Shown piece after piece: positions 17,001-19,184 of a stretch of 19,184 nucleotides of DNA; the stretch's first letter is position 1; every line of letters starts with the position of its first letter. The notes under the pieces were generated by a model. It was given only the letters and a program-made list of their open reading frames with translations, made no database searches and was not told the DNA's origin. The stretch lies in NCBI GenBank assembly GCA_046482855.1, contig JAWOEH010000239.1, positions 1-19,184 on the forward strand. The letters run 5' to 3'. The stretch is from CAYVSF01 sp046482855. Its GTDB lineage: Bacteria > Bacteroidota > Bacteroidia > Bacteroidales > UBA12077. Made by a program: the position numbers and the translations under genes.

Positions 17001-18510
17001 TTCCCTTAATTAATTTCACAAGCAAGGCATCGGGAGCACTGACTCCATCAGTTGAAAACTCACCAACCTGGTAGCTTTGCCCGCCCACAGTATATTCATA
17101 GGCTACAGCAAGCACTTCATCGCTATTAAGAGCCGATTTGAGCGATAAATACCCTAATTGGGGATATAATGTATATTCGTTGGCTGAGAGTTTGCGTGCA
17201 TTTTCCACCTTTTCATAATCCTGCCCCGACTGATACCCATAGGTTGTCCATGAAGAAAATGTTTCAGGCACTCTTGTCAGGTCACGAATACTTCCCCCGT
17301 TTAGAGCCAGCACGTCATTGTAGTACTCATTTATTTGGTTATCGGGGTACACGCCCGTGTTTGAGGCGGGATCAATAATCTGAACCGGAGCCAGCAGCCT
17401 GCCGGTTTCACCCAAATCGGTTAGGGCAACGATGTTTCGGGAACTTTCAAAGTTGCTGGTTTTATTTGTTATCCAAACCTCAACCTTGGTAATGTTCACA
17501 GCAGAATTGATGATAGGCAGATTATCCAAAGCCTGATTGTAATTCTCACGAAAATAGTGTGCCAGGAAAAAGTGCCGATTGGCGTCATAATCGGTTGCAT
17601 CCAACTGGAAAGGCTGCGTTTGGGCACCACCCTTCACTTCTATTACTTTTGTTTCGCCCTTTTGTTGTGAAAAAATGCTGGTTACGGAAAGATTTCCAAA
17701 CTTAAGTTCCGTTTTCACCCCAAATAAGCTTTGGCTCCCTGTTATCAGTGAACCAGGCAAGGGCAGGGTGACATTTCCGGCCTCAATCTTTTGAATAATT
17801 TCGTCCTCATCACCCTCATACGCCAATTTTGTCTGATTTTCAAAGTCAAAAGTAGCTTCGGTATTGTAGTTCACGCCCATGCGGATCTTTTCCCCGATGC
17901 TTCCACTCACATTCATTTGAATCTTCTCTTGAAAATCGAATGTAGTGGTCTTTCGCAATTTCTCAGAAAGTTTGGGATCTTGAATCTCATTAATATTAAT
18001 GCCGAAAATCAATTCTGCCGATCCCTGAGGTACAATATTTATGGTATTGGAACCAAATATTTTATTAAAGGCTTCCCCTCCCATGCGTAAATTAGGGAAG
18101 AGCCCTTCCCCCGATTGGAGTCCCTCATCGCTCTTACGTCGCTGTTGCCAGTATTGTCGGAGCGCTTGCTCAAAATAGTAATCATTATAACTCTGGAAAC
18201 TCACCGGCTTTGAAGGTTCAAATTCTAAAGAGCCCAGGTTGCGCTGTATAATATACTGGTTCTGGCTGGCATCAAATGCTACTTCTTGTTTCACATTCTC
18301 GGGAAGATCAAGCTGTATAGCTGAACGCGAGGATTGGGGCTGCCATAGATAGGGATTATTCTGCCATGTGGGCACGTGGGTGGTATCTTGCTGAAAACCA
18401 ACACCTCTTACAAGAGATGCATTTTGAGAGGCATGAGCCTGACTGCCTTCAGAAACAAAAGAACCCACAATGAGTAATAAAAAAGTAATGCGGTGAGTAA
18501 TTCGGCTCAT
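11098..18510 (-). CDS. sprA: SprA, outer-membrane translocon of the type IX secretion system
   Basis: SprA (Sov in Porphyromonas) is the giant beta-barrel through which type IX secretion clients cross the outer membrane; in gliding species it is also needed for motility. The protein has 2470 residues, against about 2400 in Flavobacterium johnsoniae and 2500 in P. gingivalis. An N-terminal signal peptide is visible: basic start, hydrophobic core T-F-L-L-L-I-V-G-S-F-V, probable cleavage after A-H-A (27). Two sequence signatures fit the family: A-Y-I-D-D-F-E-G-S near residue 821 and I-P-L-P-N-W-S-V-T near 2236. Much of the protein alternates polar and hydrophobic residues with frequent aromatics, as in barrel strands, and it ends in a strand-like F-S-F-R-F-T-L-T-Q. 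No frameshift or internal stop is seen. The ATG is 12 bp downstream of the ruvA stop. It implies that the organism has a type IX system; the other components are not in the window. Confidence 0.96.
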   Translation of the reverse strand: MSRITHRITFLLLIVGSFVSEGSQAHASQNASLVRGVGFQQDTTHVPTWQNNPYLWQPQSSRSAIQLDLPENVKQEVAFDASQNQYIIQRNLGSLEFEPSKPVSFQSYNDYYFEQALRQYWQQRRKSDEGLQSGEGLFPNLRMGGEAFNKIFGSNTINIVPQGSAELIFGININEIQDPKLSEKLRKTTTFDFQEKIQMNVSGSIGEKIRMGVNYNTEATFDFENQTKLAYEGDEDEIIQKIEAGNVTLPLPGSLITGSQSLFGVKTELKFGNLSVTSIFSQQKGETKVIEVKGGAQTQPFQLDATDYDANRHFFLAHYFRENYNQALDNLPIINSAVNITKVEVWITNKTSNFESSRNIVALTDLGETGRLLAPVQIIDPASNTGVYPDNQINEYYNDVLALNGGSIRDLTRVPETFSSWTTYGYQSGQDYEKVENARKLSANEYTLYPQLGYLSLKSALNSDEVLAVAYEYTVGGQSYQVGEFSTDGVSAPDALLVKLIKGTNLTPRLPSWDLMMKNIYAIGAYQVNKEDFILNILYRDDNTGNKINYLPEGNLKDRILLEVLNLDNINSQNDQVSDGRFDFMDGVTINASNGRVIFPLIEPFGKDLRNKFDDPNLADKYVFEELYDSTLTKAEQVAEKNKFMLSGEFKGSNSSEIPLNALNIPQGSVVVTAGGRELTENVDYTVDYNLGRVNIINQGLMESGTPIQISLESNSLYSIQTKTLMGTHLDYRFSDNFNVGATVMNLTERPLTQKVGFGEEPISNTIWGFNTSYYADAPFLTRLVDKLPFIETKEASSIAIDAEFAHLSPGHSKAIKKEGNAYIDDFEGSETSLDMKNVAAWVLSSIPQGQPGMFPEAELNDNTTIGYNRAKLAWYKIDPLFLRNTSNTPGHIKRDAEQQSSHFVREIYEKEIFPNKDYENNIPAAIQVLNLAYYPDERGPYNYDTQASSFSAGLNADGTLRQPESRWGGIMREVPTSDFEAANIEYIEFWVMDPFVYDEQHGGGYLYFNLGDVSEDILKDGRKSFENGFPETAVVERVDTTAWGRVPLKQSLVNSFSNSPEARQYQDIGLDGLNDEDEASFFADYLSQLTFLSPEVLEQIAQDPSNDNYHYYRGGDYDAQEVPILERYKKYNGLEGNSPTAEQSPEPYPTSGSTLPNVEDINLDNTLNETESYYQYRVWLHPQEMEVGRNYITDKVQRNVKLANGEQSTINWYQFKIPVREPERKVGAIEDFKSIRFMRMFMRGFSERTILRFAKLDLVRGEWRRYTGSLLEGRESSTSPEYTDAGFEITAVNIEENASKTPVNYVIPPGIDRVIDPANPQLRQLNEQAIVLKVRNLDDGDARAAFKTLDMDIRQYRKIKMFTHIEAVEGQVLNDNDLRAFVRLGTDYTGNYYEYEIPLKVTLPGNYDNNSQSQREEVWPLENEFVIDLEELTDVKLARNAEVRRANSAIDYSNIFTVADGDKRISVSGNPNLSSVRTIMIGIRNPSNLNSSEDGDDGLSKSAEIWFNELRLTDFREAGGWAAKARISAQLADFGTVNLSGHTSTPGFGSIEKKVGERSHENIYQYDVSTNLNLGKFFPEEQGVSIPMYANYSEGYINPEYNPLDPDIKLKKSLDNLDTKSQRDSLKDLVRDYTQRKSINFTNVKVEGKNRENKIYSPANVSLNYSYYETYQRNINTEYSVDKRYRGGLNYIYNMQPNYIRPFQRTDSKLLRSNAMRLIRDFNFNLIPSNLSFRTQMDRQYNAIKTRNINNPYIRIEPTYNKEFMWTRQYDLKWEITRGLSIEFMADNISRIDEPEGIVDKERNRDSYDHWRDSVWSNILDFGRNTSYHHILDARYRIPINKLPMLDWVSANARYNATYNWDAGPVLKDASRDLGNNIRNSNTLQINGQLNTSSLYNKVGWLKDVQRKYSRPRDSRRGEMEQVTYEDDRVNFRGGVGRSITHELNTEDVRVQVTTAEGVEVDGTMEILSKKRIRYTVEQDLVDARVVIRGRVQKRTHPLLFIAENIAYAAMSAKSLSISYSETRGTSMPGYKPTSELMGLTKRNDIFAPGIPFVMGWQDPDFAYDAIQNGWITQDTTLNTPFLMTQRNNLTIRAQLEPFRGLKINLTANRTYADNTSAFYLPAKFGATPYSTQANGNFSMSYISLGTAFEKITTDNNFVSGAFEDLQDHRRILSQRLAEQRGYNPAQGYDPTVVDDEGFHDGYGGASPQVLIPSFLAAYGVYDPQDIPLNRFPMIPLPNWSVTFSGLKEVPLLKRFFRSVNISHAYRSTYSINSFINNPDYEELQDGFSYIRDLQSNFIAEYEINAVSINEQFSPLINLDMTWNNNLTTRFEVKKSRTLTFTFSNNQLSEVRNEEYGVSLGYRFDDLDLIFDFGGENSGQQNFKSDLNVRGNFKLRDTKTVLRKVLEDVEDLTDGQKAIIIGVSADYMLTNRFTVRFFYDRNITDPFISRSYPSSNTSIGFSFRFTLTQ

Positions 18511-18522
18511 CCCTGCTTTCCG

Positions 18523-19104
18523 TTAAATTAGTTTAAGTGCCTCTTTAATTATGGTCTCTACACTAGCGCCAGGCTCTGATGCGATAACTTTATCAATAAC
18601 TTTTTCAGCTTTATTCTTAACAAAACCTAAAGTTACTAAAGCAGATAACGCTTCCTGTCTCAGGGTATTGTTCTGAACAGGGGCTATTTTTTCATCAGCC
18701 TCTAACTTTCCTAATTTATCCTTTAAATCCACAATAATACGCTGCGCTGTTTTAGCACCAATTCCTTTTACCGCCTTTAGCGCATTTACCTGCTCCAATA
18801 GAATCGCCTCCCGAACTTCTGTAGCCGTGAGTGATGAAAGCATAACCCGGGCGGTGTTAGCCCCTACTCCCGATACAGAAATCAGATGCAAAAAGATTTC
18901 TCTTTCAAAAGAATCAAGAAATCCGTATAACTCATGGGTATCTTCACGAATAAGTTCGTGTATAAAAATTTTTACCTCCCCTTCACCGGGAATATTAGAA
19001 AACGTTGTGAGCGAAATATGTATCTTGTAACCTACGCCTTGCACTTCCACAATGACATAGGCAGGGGTTCGTTCTTGTAGCTTGCCTTTAATATACTCAA
19101 TCAT
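18523..19104 (-). CDS. ruvA: Holliday junction branch migration protein RuvA
   Basis: RuvA binds Holliday junctions as a tetramer and loads the RuvB motor for branch migration. The protein has 193 residues, within the family range (about 190-205). Domain I (about 1-62, an OB fold) starts M-I-E-Y-I-K-G-K-L. It includes R-E-D (53-55), matching the acidic pin of E. coli RuvA (Glu55-Asp56). Domain II has two helix-hairpin-helix motifs, V-S-G-V-G-A-N-T-A (77-85) and V-K-G-I-G-A-K-T-A (112-120), which grip DNA. Domain III (about 147-193; E-A-L-S-A-L-V-T-L-G-F) contacts RuvB. A flexible linker lies at about 133-146. It is transcribed leftward into sprA with a 12-bp gap. A -7 element a few bases upstream suggests a short leader. 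RuvB and RuvC are not in the window. Confidence 0.97.
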   Translation of the reverse strand: MIEYIKGKLQERTPAYVIVEVQGVGYKIHISLTTFSNIPGEGEVKIFIHELIREDTHELYGFLDSFEREIFLHLISVSGVGANTARVMLSSLTATEVREAILLEQVNALKAVKGIGAKTAQRIIVDLKDKLGKLEADEKIAPVQNNTLRQEALSALVTLGFVKNKAEKVIDKVIASEPGASVETIIKEALKLI

Positions 19105-19124
19105 AAGATAAATTTTGGGTCATA

Positions 19125-19132
19125 CAAAGATA
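19125..19132 (-). promoter_or_regulatory. -7 promoter element for ruvA-sprA
   Basis: The minus strand reads TATCTTTG (19132-19125), a full match to TAnnTTTG. Initiation near 19118 would leave a leader of about 14 nt. A -33 TTTG is not exact; TTTATG occurs about 18 nt upstream. Its position at the head of the gene pair makes it a reasonable promoter. Confidence 0.5.
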
Positions 19133-19155
19133 TACTTTTTACACGGATAGCATAA

Positions 19156-19181
19156 AATTAAACCCAACCAAAGGTTTAATT
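19156..19181. repeat. 9-bp inverted repeat at the right edge
   Basis: AATTAAACC (19156-19164) and GGTTTAATT (19173-19181) form a perfect 9-bp stem with an 8-nt loop, 24 bp to the right of the ruvA -7 element. On the minus strand it is followed by TTTATG, so it could be a weak terminator for a gene beyond the window, or an operator. The AT-rich stem makes strong termination doubtful. Confidence 0.45.
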
Positions 19182-19184
19182 CTA

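Noticed and set aside
1..19184. tRNA, rRNA, CRISPR, insertion sequence, prophage or integron features
   Set aside because: No direct-repeat arrays, no cloverleaf-like segments noticed in the gaps, and no transposase, integrase or phage proteins among the coding regions.

Overview
The window is a stretch of housekeeping chromosome from a member of the phylum Bacteroidota. Four things point there. LpxC and FabZ are fused in one polypeptide. A very large SprA, the outer-membrane channel of the type IX secretion system, sits directly downstream of ruvA. Promoter-like sequences match the Bacteroidota form (TTTG, then TAnnTTTG about 20 nt later). Most starts lack a Shine-Dalgarno sequence. A class or genus cannot be fixed from this sequence; Bacteroidia is a guess. 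There are no tRNAs, rRNAs, CRISPR arrays, insertion sequences or phage genes.

Layout, left to right. (1) 1-491 (+): 3' half of thiL (thiamine-monophosphate kinase), closed by a good terminator hairpin. (2) 543-5197 (-): a cluster read right to left as HD-domain phosphohydrolase, lpxD, lpxC-fabZ, lpxA. It carries the early lipid A enzymes and one hydrolase of unknown substrate. A hairpin with a T-tract and a possible new promoter lie between lpxD and lpxC-fabZ, so the cluster may be two transcription units. (3) 5198-5643: a 446-bp divergent control region without a convincing gene. It holds a strong rightward promoter, a weaker leftward candidate with an overlapping inverted repeat, and a GC-rich hairpin in the rimP leader. 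(4) 5644-10541 (+): rimP-nusA-infB, the classic ribosome-maturation, transcription-elongation and translation-initiation operon. Infb encodes a 1034-residue IF2 with a long charged N-terminal region carrying three spaced copies of VVGKIDL. (5) 10560-10622: two back-to-back terminators, one per converging unit. (6) 10640-19104 (-): ruvA, sprA and gcvH, read right to left. ruvA and sprA are 12 bp apart and probably co-transcribed; gcvH probably has its own promoter.

The functions fall into envelope biogenesis (lipid A, SprA), the transcription/translation core (rimP, nusA, infB), recombination (ruvA) and cofactor or C1 metabolism (thiL, gcvH). I found no undescribed multi-gene system. The items most worth a second look are the divergent control region with its leader hairpin, the repeated VVGKIDL motif in IF2, the HD hydrolase heading the lipid A cluster, and its unusually strong Shine-Dalgarno sequence.
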